A stretch of 64,000 nucleotides of DNA, from positions 124,001-188,000 of the forward strand of contig JAMLIB010000002.1 in NCBI GenBank assembly GCA_023954415.1. The letters are read 5' to 3'. The notes under the pieces were generated by a model that was given only the letters and a program-made list of their open reading frames with translations, ran no database searches and was not told the DNA's origin. The stretch is from Trueperaceae bacterium (GTDB taxonomy: Bacteria; Deinococcota; Deinococci; Deinococcales; Trueperaceae). Position 1 is the first letter of the stretch. Each line of letters begins with the position of its first letter. The position numbers were made by a program, and so were the translations under genes. Of the stretch, positions 26,697 through 34,449 are shown one piece after another.

Positions 26697-27851
26697 GTGA
26701 AGATCACGGGCATCGACCTGTTCCCCATCCGCATGCAACCTGTGAAGACGGGCTACCGCGCCGAGGACGAGCTGTCGGCCATCGCGCGGGTGGACACGAT
26801 CCTGATACGCGTCAACACGGACACGGACCTGTACGGCCTAGGCGAGGCGGCGACCATCCGGTCGTACTTCAACCAGACGAGCGGGACGCTGCTCGAGTGG
26901 CTGAAGGACTCGGCGGCCGTGCTCGTAGGTGCGGACCCCCTCAACTTCCACGACGTCCATCGCCGCATCCACCCGGTGAGCGGCGAGAAGCCGCCCGGCA
27001 CCCAACCCGCCCGCGCCGCGATCGACATGGCCCTCCACGACCTGGCCGGGCGGGCCTACGGGGTGCCCGTCTACGAGCTGCTCGGCGGCGCCTACCGGAC
27101 CGAGTTCGAGATGCTCACCAACCTGTACGACGAGACGGCCGAGGAGAAGGTCGCGTCGGCCCTCGAGTTCGTCGCCAAGGGCTTCAAGGGACTGAAGATC
27201 AAGGTGGGCGACAGCTTCATCATGGGCGGTTACAGCATGGACAACGTGCGGCACGAGCTCGGCATGCTGCAGGCCGTCCTGGAGGCGGTGCCGCCCGACA
27301 TCTACATCGACGCCGACTCGAACCAGTCGTGGCAGACGGCCAAGTTCGCGGTGCGCGCGGTCGAGTGGCTGACCCATGACCGGTTCTACCCGAACCTGTC
27401 GCTAGAGCAGCCCCTGCATCATCTGGACTTCGCCGGCCACGGTTACGTGAGGAACGCCCTGCCGGTGCCGCTGATCCTCGACGAGACCATCACCTCGCCG
27501 GAAGCGATGTTGCAGGCCGTCAAGCACGACGCCTGCGACCGCATCGTCCTGAAGATGAACCGCGTGGGAGGGTACCTGAACGCCAGGCGCATAGCGGCGA
27601 TCTGCGAAGCCGAAGGGGTCGGCATAAGCCTGGACACCATGCCGTTCACCAAGCTCGGCGACACCGCGCACTGCCACCTGGCCGCCTCCCTTCGCGACCC
27701 CTACCCCATCGACGCGGAAGGGCACCTCTGGTTCCGCGACACCCCGATACTGGGCGGCCTCGAGGTCGACGGCGGCACGGCCAGGATCGGGGACGCCCCG
27801 GGCCTCGGGGTCGAGCTCGACTTCGACAAGCTGGAGGAGATGGCCGTCTGA
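26697..27851 (+). CDS. Enolase-superfamily enzyme, MLE subgroup
   Basis: 384 aa, GTG start 3 nt after the M42 stop with TTGGAGG upstream. Muconate-lactonising-enzyme subgroup residues: K167-I-K169, metal ligands D205, E237, D262, and second catalytic K286 (VLKMNR). Lysines on both sides fit 1,1-proton-transfer epimerases, cycloisomerases and o-succinylbenzoate synthase rather than the Lys/His mandelate racemase or sugar-acid dehydratase groups. Beside a peptide transporter and aminopeptidase, a dipeptide epimerase is the simplest guess, but the adjacent sulfatase leaves other acids open. Confidence 0.85.
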   Translation: MKITGIDLFPIRMQPVKTGYRAEDELSAIARVDTILIRVNTDTDLYGLGEAATIRSYFNQTSGTLLEWLKDSAAVLVGADPLNFHDVHRRIHPVSGEKPPGTQPARAAIDMALHDLAGRAYGVPVYELLGGAYRTEFEMLTNLYDETAEEKVASALEFVAKGFKGLKIKVGDSFIMGGYSMDNVRHELGMLQAVLEAVPPDIYIDADSNQSWQTAKFAVRAVEWLTHDRFYPNLSLEQPLHHLDFAGHGYVRNALPVPLILDETITSPEAMLQAVKHDACDRIVLKMNRVGGYLNARRIAAICEAEGVGISLDTMPFTKLGDTAHCHLAASLRDPYPIDAEGHLWFRDTPILGGLEVDGGTARIGDAPGLGVELDFDKLEEMAV

Positions 27852-29230
27852 GACCGCCGAACGTACTCTGGATCGTCGCCGACCAGCTGCGCTACCAGGC
27901 ACTCGGCTCCAGCGGCGACCCGAACGCCATGACCCCGTCCCTCGACCGGCTGGCGGCGGAAGGCGTGCGCTGCACGCAAGCCGTCAGCCAGTACCCGGTG
28001 TGCATGCCGTTCAGGGCGGCGCTGATGACGGGGCAACCGGCGAACCTCAACGGCGTGGAGCGCCACGGCGACTTCCTTGACCCGTCGGCGCGCACGGTGG
28101 CGCACGCGTTCGGCGACGCCGGCTACCGGACCTCGTACGTGGGGAAGTGGCACCTCGCGCCCGAGTCGGGGGCCGCCATGGTGAGCCCCGAGGGTTGGGC
28201 CGGACAAGACTTCTGGGTCCACCCCCGCCTGCGCGGCGGCTTCCACGACTGGTTCGGCTTCAACATCTCGAACAACTACTACGAGACGTACATCTGCTCG
28301 GGCGAGAAGGTCGAGCCCGTCCGGCTGCCCGGCTACCAGACGGACGCCCTCACGGACATCAGCATCGACTACCTGAGCCGCGTGGCGGCCGGCGACGTAC
28401 GGACACCCTGGTTCCACGTGATCAGCTACGAGAGCCCCCACCCGGGCGCCGGCGGGCCCGGCGGCTCGGCCGGCTACCCGGTGCCGGACGGCTACCGGGG
28501 GCTCTACGACCCCACGAGCCTGACGTTGCGCCCCAACGTCCCGCCGGAGTCCGCCGGCAGGGCGCGCGAGCAGCTGGCCGGCTACTACCGCCTGATCGCC
28601 AACCTCGACGACAACGTCGGCCGGCTGTTGGCCCACCTCGAGGCCACGGGCCTCGGAGAGGACACCCTCGTCGTGTTCCTGTCCGACCACGGGGAGATGG
28701 GCGGCAGCCACGGCCTACGCAACAAGCAGGTCCCGTACGAGGAGTCGCTGCGCGTCCCGCTGACGTTCCGGCACCCCGGCCTGCCGGTCGGTGCGGAGTA
28801 CCGCGACCCCATCTGCGGCCTCGACGTCGCGCCTACCTGCCTGGGCCTGTGCGGTCTGCCCGGTCTGGACGGGGTCAAGGGCATCGACCACTCCGGCGCC
28901 CTGCGGCGGTCGTCCGCCGCGGCGCCAGGTCGCCCACTGCGCGATGCCGTCCTCGTGCAGTGGAACGACACCCGTTACCGGTTCGGCGACCACCCTTACC
29001 GGGCGTTGCGCTCGCCGCGGTACACGTTCGTCCTCGGCCGCGACGACGCCTTCTGCCTCCTGTTCGACCGGGAGGCGGACCCTTACGAGCTGAGGAACCT
29101 CTACTGGGACGCGGCGCACCCGGAGCTCAAGGCGCGCCTGAGCGTCGAGCTGCTCGCGTTGCTGGCGGAGGCCGGTGAGGAGCCGCCTGACTACGTCGTC
29201 GGGCGGTTGCGGTCACAGGGAGAGCGTTGA
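27848..29230 (+). CDS. Sulfatase (alkaline phosphatase superfamily)
   Basis: 460 aa if started at CTG 27848. The conserved sulfatase opening RPPNVLWIVADQLR begins right there, no ATG, GTG or TTG is available before the metal-ligand D12, GGAGGAG lies 8 nt upstream, and CTGA would overlap the MLE stop just as ATGA/GTGA/TTGA do elsewhere in the window. A start at ATG 27929 would remove the metal-binding N-terminus. The formylglycine motif reads C52-M-P-F-R56: Cys, Pro and Arg are kept but the usual Ser is Phe. SDHGEMGGSHG supplies further metal ligands. Cytoplasmic (no signal peptide); hydrolyses a sulfate ester or possibly another ester. Confidence 0.85.
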   Translation: MRPPNVLWIVADQLRYQALGSSGDPNAMTPSLDRLAAEGVRCTQAVSQYPVCMPFRAALMTGQPANLNGVERHGDFLDPSARTVAHAFGDAGYRTSYVGKWHLAPESGAAMVSPEGWAGQDFWVHPRLRGGFHDWFGFNISNNYYETYICSGEKVEPVRLPGYQTDALTDISIDYLSRVAAGDVRTPWFHVISYESPHPGAGGPGGSAGYPVPDGYRGLYDPTSLTLRPNVPPESAGRAREQLAGYYRLIANLDDNVGRLLAHLEATGLGEDTLVVFLSDHGEMGGSHGLRNKQVPYEESLRVPLTFRHPGLPVGAEYRDPICGLDVAPTCLGLCGLPGLDGVKGIDHSGALRRSSAAAPGRPLRDAVLVQWNDTRYRFGDHPYRALRSPRYTFVLGRDDAFCLLFDREADPYELRNLYWDAAHPELKARLSVELLALLAEAGEEPPDYVVGRLRSQGER

Positions 29231-29261
29231 CGAGGCGTCTTCGATGTTAGATGCTTGATGC

Positions 29262-29498
29262 ATGATGCAGCACCGCACGACGTTGGCCATCGACGAGGAC
29301 GTCCTGGCTTATGCCAGGCAGCTCTCGGAAGCGAGCGGCAAGCCGCTCGGCACCGTCATCTCAGACCTGGTCCGCACGGCCATGACGAAGCCCGAAGCAA
29401 CGTCCATACGTAACGACATCCGACTCCTACCTACCGGCAAGGCGGCTGGGCGCGCGACCCTGGCGGATGTAAACCGCCTGCGGGACGAGTCGCCGTGA
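29262..29498 (+). CDS. VapB-like antitoxin
   Basis: 78 aa. N-terminal TTLAIDEDVLAYARQLSEAS resembles a ribbon-helix-helix or related antitoxin DNA-binding unit, followed by a charged tail that would wrap the toxin. Its stop overlaps the toxin GTG (GTGA). It should neutralise the PIN toxin and repress the pair. The start could be ATG 29262 or 29265; no clear Shine-Dalgarno. Confidence 0.75.
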   Translation: MMQHRTTLAIDEDVLAYARQLSEASGKPLGTVISDLVRTAMTKPEATSIRNDIRLLPTGKAAGRATLADVNRLRDESP

Positions 29499-29938
29499 AG
29501 CCCAGCCTGCCGGACGTCAACGTCCTCATCGCCCTGCTCGACCCGCTCCACGTGCATCACGACCGGGCGCACGCGTGGTTCGCGGAAGCTCGCCGCGCGG
29601 CGTGGCTGTCTTCGCCGACCACCCAGAACGGCGTACTACGGATCGTGTCGCACCCGAAGTACCCGAACCACCAACCGCTCCAGACCGTGCTGGAGAGCCT
29701 GCGGAGCTTACTGTCTGTCGGTCGGCATCGCTTCGTCGCGGACGATCAGAGCGTCCTTGGCTCGGCAGGCCGAGGGCAGCTGGTGACCCCAGAGCGCCTG
29801 GCGACCTCGGCACAGGTCACCGACACGTACCTGCTCGCGCTCGCAGCCGCCAACGAGGCCAAGCTCGCCACCTTCGACAGGCGCATGTTCACGGGGGCGG
29901 TTCGCGGCGGGGATGAGGCCAGGTACCTGATCCCTTGA
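29495..29938 (+). CDS. VapC-like PIN-domain ribonuclease toxin
   Basis: 147 aa, GTG start overlapping the antitoxin stop. PIN-domain acidic residues: D7 (LPDVNVLIALLD), the acidic/Asp motif TDTYLLALA near residue 109, and TFDRR near residue 128. PIN toxins are Mg-dependent endoribonucleases that cleave tRNA or rRNA and stop growth. The pair stands between two catabolic clusters, slightly less GC-rich than its neighbours, and is probably a mobile stability or defence cassette. Confidence 0.82.
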   Translation: MKPSLPDVNVLIALLDPLHVHHDRAHAWFAEARRAAWLSSPTTQNGVLRIVSHPKYPNHQPLQTVLESLRSLLSVGRHRFVADDQSVLGSAGRGQLVTPERLATSAQVTDTYLLALAAANEAKLATFDRRMFTGAVRGGDEARYLIP

Positions 29939-29996
29939 GCGGAACGCCCATCCGATGCCGAAGTCACCCGCTAGAGGGCGAGCAGAGGCTTAGGCG

Positions 29997-31199
29997 CTAT
30001 CCGCTGACCACCAGTTCGGCCAGCCCCCGCGGGTAGAGCGACAACCGCTCGCACCCCTCCTCCGTCACGAGGACCGTGTCGGAGTGCCGGAACCCGGCCA
30101 GCCCGGGCACGTAGATGCCGGGCTCGACCGAGAGGATCATGCCGGCCCGTACCGGCGTATGGTCGTCCAGGTCGAGGAAGGGGTGCTCATGCCCCTCCAT
30201 GCCGAAGCTGTGCCCCGTGTGGTGGCGCAGGTACTCCCCCATGCCGAGCTCGTCTCTGATGAAGCCGGACACGTCGCGCTCGACGTCGGCGCAGGTCCGT
30301 CCGGGCCGTATCGCGGCGAAGGCGACGTCCTGGGCGGCGAGCATCGCCTCGAAGTACCGCCTGCAGGCCTCCGAAGGCTCGCCGAAGAACATCGTCCGCT
30401 CGAGCTCCGACTCGTAGCCGCCCACGACCCCGAACGCGCCCGTGACGATCACGTCTCCGCGCTGCAGGCCCTCGCCCCCGTGAAGCCCGTGCGGGTTGGC
30501 GGTGTTGCTCCCCCGGATGAACATCGCGTTCGCCGGCCGGCCCTCGCGCGCTTTCGGGACGTACCGGTCCCCCAAGTGCCTGAGCATCTCGGCCGTGGTC
30601 GCGAGGCTCGCCGCTTGGGAGACGGCCAGCTCGCTCGCGCCCTCGACCATGAGGTCCTGCATGGCGCGGTGCGCCCGGTCGCCCCAGACGCAAGCCTCGC
30701 GGACCAACGCGACCTCGGCCGGGCTCTTGACGATGCGCAGGTCGTCTACGAGCTCCAGGCGGGTCGCCACCGCGTGGCCGAGGACCTGGCTCAAGGACGG
30801 GCCGCGGTACCCCCACCTGTGCTCGTAACCGTCGAGGTCGGCCGCGAGGCGCGCGTTCGCCACTCCGACATCGACCAGCAAGTCGAGGAGGTGCAGCATC
30901 GGATGCTTGCCAGAACCCCCGCCCGGGTACTCCGGGTAGGTGCGCACGTGCTCGAGCTGCTTCGCCTGCTGGCGAACGTGGTCCACCTCGAGGCTCGGGA
31001 TCAGGATGTGCGGATCGCCGTCGACCGGCACCACGAGGACGACGGGCCGTTCCGTGGCCGCGAAGTGGAAGCCCGTGAGGTAGCTGATGCGGACCGGCCC
31101 GAACACGCACAGCGCCGAGAAGCCGGCGGCCTCGAGCCCGTGCTTGAGCGTGGCGACGCGCTCCTCGTGCTCGCGCGTGGAGATCTCGAGACGTTCCAC
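29997..31199 (-). CDS. M24-fold protein with altered metal site
   Basis: 400 aa, GTG start 4 nt after the dehydrogenase stop. Two-domain creatinase/prolidase architecture (N-terminal domain to about residue 165). Aligning to canonical M24 peptidases, the first Asp ligand is Gly (VTGAFG), the second is Glu (SELERT), the His is kept (HTGHSFG), the first Glu is kept (VEPGIY) and the last Glu is Ser (FRHSDT). Three of five ligands are therefore changed, so it may be a metal-free hydrolase like creatinase or an enzyme with another metal site. Last gene of an IclR/hydroxyacid dehydrogenase operon. Confidence 0.85.
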   Translation of the reverse strand: MERLEISTREHEERVATLKHGLEAAGFSALCVFGPVRISYLTGFHFAATERPVVLVVPVDGDPHILIPSLEVDHVRQQAKQLEHVRTYPEYPGGGSGKHPMLHLLDLLVDVGVANARLAADLDGYEHRWGYRGPSLSQVLGHAVATRLELVDDLRIVKSPAEVALVREACVWGDRAHRAMQDLMVEGASELAVSQAASLATTAEMLRHLGDRYVPKAREGRPANAMFIRGSNTANPHGLHGGEGLQRGDVIVTGAFGVVGGYESELERTMFFGEPSEACRRYFEAMLAAQDVAFAAIRPGRTCADVERDVSGFIRDELGMGEYLRHHTGHSFGMEGHEHPFLDLDDHTPVRAGMILSVEPGIYVPGLAGFRHSDTVLVTEEGCERLSLYPRGLAELVVSG

Positions 31200-31203
31200 G
31201 GCG

Positions 31204-32232
31204 TCAGTACATCCTCTCCGTGTCGAGCCGGTTCAGGAGCGGCTCGCCGGCCAGGTACCTTCGCAGGTTGTCGCAGAAGAGTTCGACCAGCCGCTCGTTC
31301 TCGCGCTCCCCCGTGCTGGCGGAGTGCGGGTAGATGGTGACGTTCGGATGCGACCAGAGCGGGCTGTCGGCCGGCAACGGCTCGACCGCGGCCACGTCGA
31401 GGGCGGCGTGTGCCAGCCGCCCGGAATCCAGGGCCGCCAGCAGCGCCGGCTCCCGTACGAGGGCGCCGCGGGCGATGTTGATGAGGACGGCCCCGGGCTT
31501 CATGGCCGCGAAGGCCGCCTCGTCCACCAGGCCCTCCGTCTGGGGCGTATGGGGCGTGATCAAGCACACGTAGTCGGCCTGCGCGAGAAGGTCGTGCAGC
31601 CGATCGGCGCCGTAGAGCGCGTCGAGCCCGAGCGCCGCGGCGTCCTGACCTTCGACATCGCGCTTGCTGGCGATCACGCGCATGTCGAAAGCCCGCGCCA
31701 ACCGGGCCACCTCCCTGCCTATGCGGCCCAAGCCGACGACCGCGAGCGTCTTGCCCGCGGCCTCGGCGGTCGTGAAGCGCCGCCACAGCCGTTGCGCCTG
31801 CTGCTCGCGCGCCAAGTCGGCGCACTTCACGTGTTCGAGGACGACCATCATCACGAACTCCGCGAGCGGCTTCGCGTGGACGCCGCTGGCGGTCGTGAAG
31901 ACTATGCCCGTCTCGTCGAGGCGCTGGCGCTTGACGAGTTGGCCTATGCCGGCGCTGGAGGCCTGCAGCCACAGCGCCCGCGGCGCCTTGCGCGCCCAGC
32001 CGGCCATGTCGGTGTAGTCGAAATCGAACAGGACCTCGGCTCCCGCGAGGAGCGAGTCCCAAGCGGCTTGATCGGCCGGCGTGCGCGTGAGGGGCGCGCC
32101 GACGTGGTCTGCCACGTACCGCGGCCGCGGCAACAGGTCGGGCCGGTAGTGGACGTTGATCCGCGGGTCGACGGCGCGCACGCGCTCGACCAACTCCGGC
32201 TCGAGGTAGGAACAGATCAGCACTTCGGTCAT
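31204..32232 (-). CDS. D-2-hydroxyacid dehydrogenase
   Basis: 342 aa, ATG with AGGAGA upstream. NAD-binding GLGRIG near residue 168, catalytic Arg in NIARGALV, Glu in VEPLP and His in YPHSAST, the full triad of the family. It reduces a 2-oxoacid to the D-2-hydroxyacid or the reverse with NAD(P)H. In an operon with a peptidase-like and a creatinase-fold protein, it probably handles the 2-oxo or 2-hydroxy acid released from an imported compound; the substrate is not identifiable. Confidence 0.9.
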   Translation of the reverse strand: MTEVLICSYLEPELVERVRAVDPRINVHYRPDLLPRPRYVADHVGAPLTRTPADQAAWDSLLAGAEVLFDFDYTDMAGWARKAPRALWLQASSAGIGQLVKRQRLDETGIVFTTASGVHAKPLAEFVMMVVLEHVKCADLAREQQAQRLWRRFTTAEAAGKTLAVVGLGRIGREVARLARAFDMRVIASKRDVEGQDAAALGLDALYGADRLHDLLAQADYVCLITPHTPQTEGLVDEAAFAAMKPGAVLINIARGALVREPALLAALDSGRLAHAALDVAAVEPLPADSPLWSHPNVTIYPHSASTGERENERLVELFCDNLRRYLAGEPLLNRLDTERMY

Positions 32233-32281
32233 CTGGCTCTCCTGGACGCTCGGAAGCCGTGCCTCGCCCTAGGGCCGCGGC

Positions 32282-33082
32282 TCACGGCTCACGCATCTTG
32301 TAGGCGAACTCGTCGGCGATCACACGAACCAACCTCGCCAACTCCCGGATACGTTCGTCCGTCATCCGCACGGACGGCCCCGAGATGCTGATGGCGGCGC
32401 TCACCGCCCCGGAGCTGCCACGCAGTCCGACCGCGATGCAGCGCGCGCCCTCCTCGTACTCCTCGTCGTCGAGCGCGTAACCCTGGCGGTTCACTTCCTC
32501 GAGGTGCCTGACCAGCGCCGCGCGAACGCCTATGGTGCTACGCGTGTACGACTCCAGGCCCGAGAAGCTCACGACCTCCTCGAACAGCTCCGGGCCGAAA
32601 TCGGCCAAGAAGACCTTGCCGGACGCCGTGCAGTGCAGCGGCGCCAGGGTCCCGACGGGCGTCGACACCCGCATGATGAGGGGCGACTCGACATGGTTGA
32701 GGTAGATGATCGACGTCCCGTACAGAGCCGCCAGGCTGGCAGACTCCTTGGTCTCGTCCACGAGCCGCTCCAAGTACGGCTGGGCGTGCTGGCTGAACTC
32801 GTGCTTCAGGAGCATGGCTCTGTTCAGGTCGGCTATGCCCCGCCCGACGCCGTACCGCTTGGACGTCTGATGCTGGGTGACGTAGCCGAGCGACATCAGG
32901 CTCTGCACGAGCCTATGCACCGTGCTCGCAGGCAGCTCGGCCGCGGTCGCCAGGTCCGTGATGGAGAAGGGGCCGCGCGAGCGCGCCAGTATCTCGATCA
33001 ACCTGAGGGCGCGCTCCACGGCGCGCACTGAGCCGGAGCGGTCGTGGGATCGATCGGAAACTACCACCCGCGCATCTTCCAT
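32282..33082 (-). CDS. IclR-family transcriptional regulator
   Basis: 266 aa, ATG 3 nt after the stop of the DUF885-like gene. Winged helix at residues 18-80 (TDLATAAELPASTVHRLVQSL) and effector domain with HCTASGKVFLADF. It lies within the minus-strand operon opposite the third peptide-type transporter, so it likely governs the divergent promoter region at 34286-34449 and senses the imported substrate or a product. Confidence 0.92.
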   Translation of the reverse strand: MEDARVVVSDRSHDRSGSVRAVERALRLIEILARSRGPFSITDLATAAELPASTVHRLVQSLMSLGYVTQHQTSKRYGVGRGIADLNRAMLLKHEFSQHAQPYLERLVDETKESASLAALYGTSIIYLNHVESPLIMRVSTPVGTLAPLHCTASGKVFLADFGPELFEEVVSFSGLESYTRSTIGVRAALVRHLEEVNRQGYALDDEEYEEGARCIAVGLRGSSGAVSAAISISGPSVRMTDERIRELARLVRVIADEFAYKMREP

Positions 33083-33085
33083 GAC

Positions 33086-34285
33086 TCAAACGAACTGCTT
33101 CACGCTCTGAACGGTGTTGAGGCTACCATAGAGGTACTCGACGAAGGCGCCGAGGCGGTCGGCCGGGACCCGTTCGCGGACTTCCCGGACGGCCTCGTCA
33201 CCGAACCAGTATGAGGCTATGAACGCCCCCCTGTAGGGGTGCGCCGCCATGCGCAAGCGCCCGTCGAGCCAAGCGGGTTGCGGGAAGGCCGTCTCCTGCA
33301 AGTACTCGCGCACGCGCACGGGCTCCCACCGCTCGCCCATCAGGTACCAGGCGGCGTTGGTCGCCGCCGCCGAACGCAAGGCTCTCAGGCGCATGTAGAT
33401 GGCGTCGTCGAGGGAGTCGACCCAATCGATGAGGAAGATGCCCTGGTCGCCGATGCCCTCCTGGACGGCGCCCGTCGAGAGGTTGGCCGCGCATAGCAGG
33501 GCGTCGGCCGGGCTGATCCCCTCGACCACGCGAGCGTGAGTGAACAGCATGTGAGTGGAGTGGCCGGGGAACACCTCATGCGCCACGAGGTGCTTGAGGG
33601 CCGAGCGCGTGAAGCTCAGGTCGACGTTGAGGTCCATGAGGCCGTCCCCGAAGCGGCACCTCGCCGTGTACGGCACGTCGGTCACGGGGTTCAGCGCCAT
33701 GTGGTAGTCGCCCGTCGGGAAGACGCGCGCGTCCGTCCGCTCCTGCGCCTCGGACATCAGCTCCTCGAACAGGGTGGCGACCTCCGCGCCGTCGACGGAA
33801 CGCTCCGCCTCCCAGCGCTTCGAGCGCTCGGCCAGGCTGCCGTGCAAGTAGCCGGACGAGGCGAGCATGGCGTCCAACTCGCTCACGAGCTCGCTCATCC
33901 GCTCGGGCGCGACCGGAGCCGCCGGTACGCCGACGAGGCGCTCGAGCTTCTCGGCGAAGGACAGCTCCTGCCCGCTGAACAGCTGAACCGCGGCCCTGAG
34001 CGAAGCGACGAAGCTGAGGAGGAGCATGCGCCGCGGACCATCCTCATACGCCTCGGCCGCGGCCTGTAAGGCGTCGATGCGCTCATGGGCCTCTTCCCAC
34101 CCCGCGATATCCGCGGCCTGCACCAGGCCCTTCCCGAGGTAGAGGGGCACGAGGCCTTCGGTATCCAGCGCTCCGGTCCCGGACGCCATCCCCCGCTCGA
34201 GGCGATCGATACCCATCGTCACCGACGCGAGTTCCTGTCCGACCTCACGGTCCTTGGCGGTCAGCCCGTCTCCCAGCTCGTGCAT
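33086..34285 (-). CDS. DUF885-like zinc metallopeptidase candidate
   Basis: 399 aa from ATG 34285, preceded by AAGGAG; the reading frame extends further upstream without support. Mostly helical. The motif HEVFPGHSTH near residue 250 matches the HExxPGH pattern of DUF885 proteins, a gluzincin-like fold related to carboxypeptidases, with a later acidic helix expected to give the third zinc ligand. Shorter than typical DUF885 proteins (about 550 aa). No signal peptide. First gene of the operon, divergent from the third transporter, whose own operon encodes another DUF885 protein. Confidence 0.75.
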   Translation of the reverse strand: MHELGDGLTAKDREVGQELASVTMGIDRLERGMASGTGALDTEGLVPLYLGKGLVQAADIAGWEEAHERIDALQAAAEAYEDGPRRMLLLSFVASLRAAVQLFSGQELSFAEKLERLVGVPAAPVAPERMSELVSELDAMLASSGYLHGSLAERSKRWEAERSVDGAEVATLFEELMSEAQERTDARVFPTGDYHMALNPVTDVPYTARCRFGDGLMDLNVDLSFTRSALKHLVAHEVFPGHSTHMLFTHARVVEGISPADALLCAANLSTGAVQEGIGDQGIFLIDWVDSLDDAIYMRLRALRSAAATNAAWYLMGERWEPVRVREYLQETAFPQPAWLDGRLRMAAHPYRGAFIASYWFGDEAVREVRERVPADRLGAFVEYLYGSLNTVQSVKQFV

Positions 34286-34349
34286 CTTTCGTCTCCTTCC
34301 CTCGGCTCCCACTGATTCTACTCTGCGGAATACCATATGCCACGCAGCG

Positions 34350-34378
34350 TTGACAATGCCCCCGCCGCTCTGTAAGCT
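34350..34378 (+). promoter_or_regulatory. Promoter of third peptide-type transporter operon
   Basis: TTGACA (34350-34355), 17-nt spacer, TAAGCT (34373-34378), 71 nt before the binding-protein ATG. The inverted half-sites ATGCCAC (34337-34343) and GTGGCAT (34413-34419) flank it, 76 bp centre to centre, and could be IclR contacts (weak). Confidence 0.6.
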
Positions 34379-34449
34379 CTCGACATCACACCGTGCTGCC
34401 CAAATCGCCTAAGTGGCATGGGTGACTAGAATTTCGAGGAGGCCGATCG

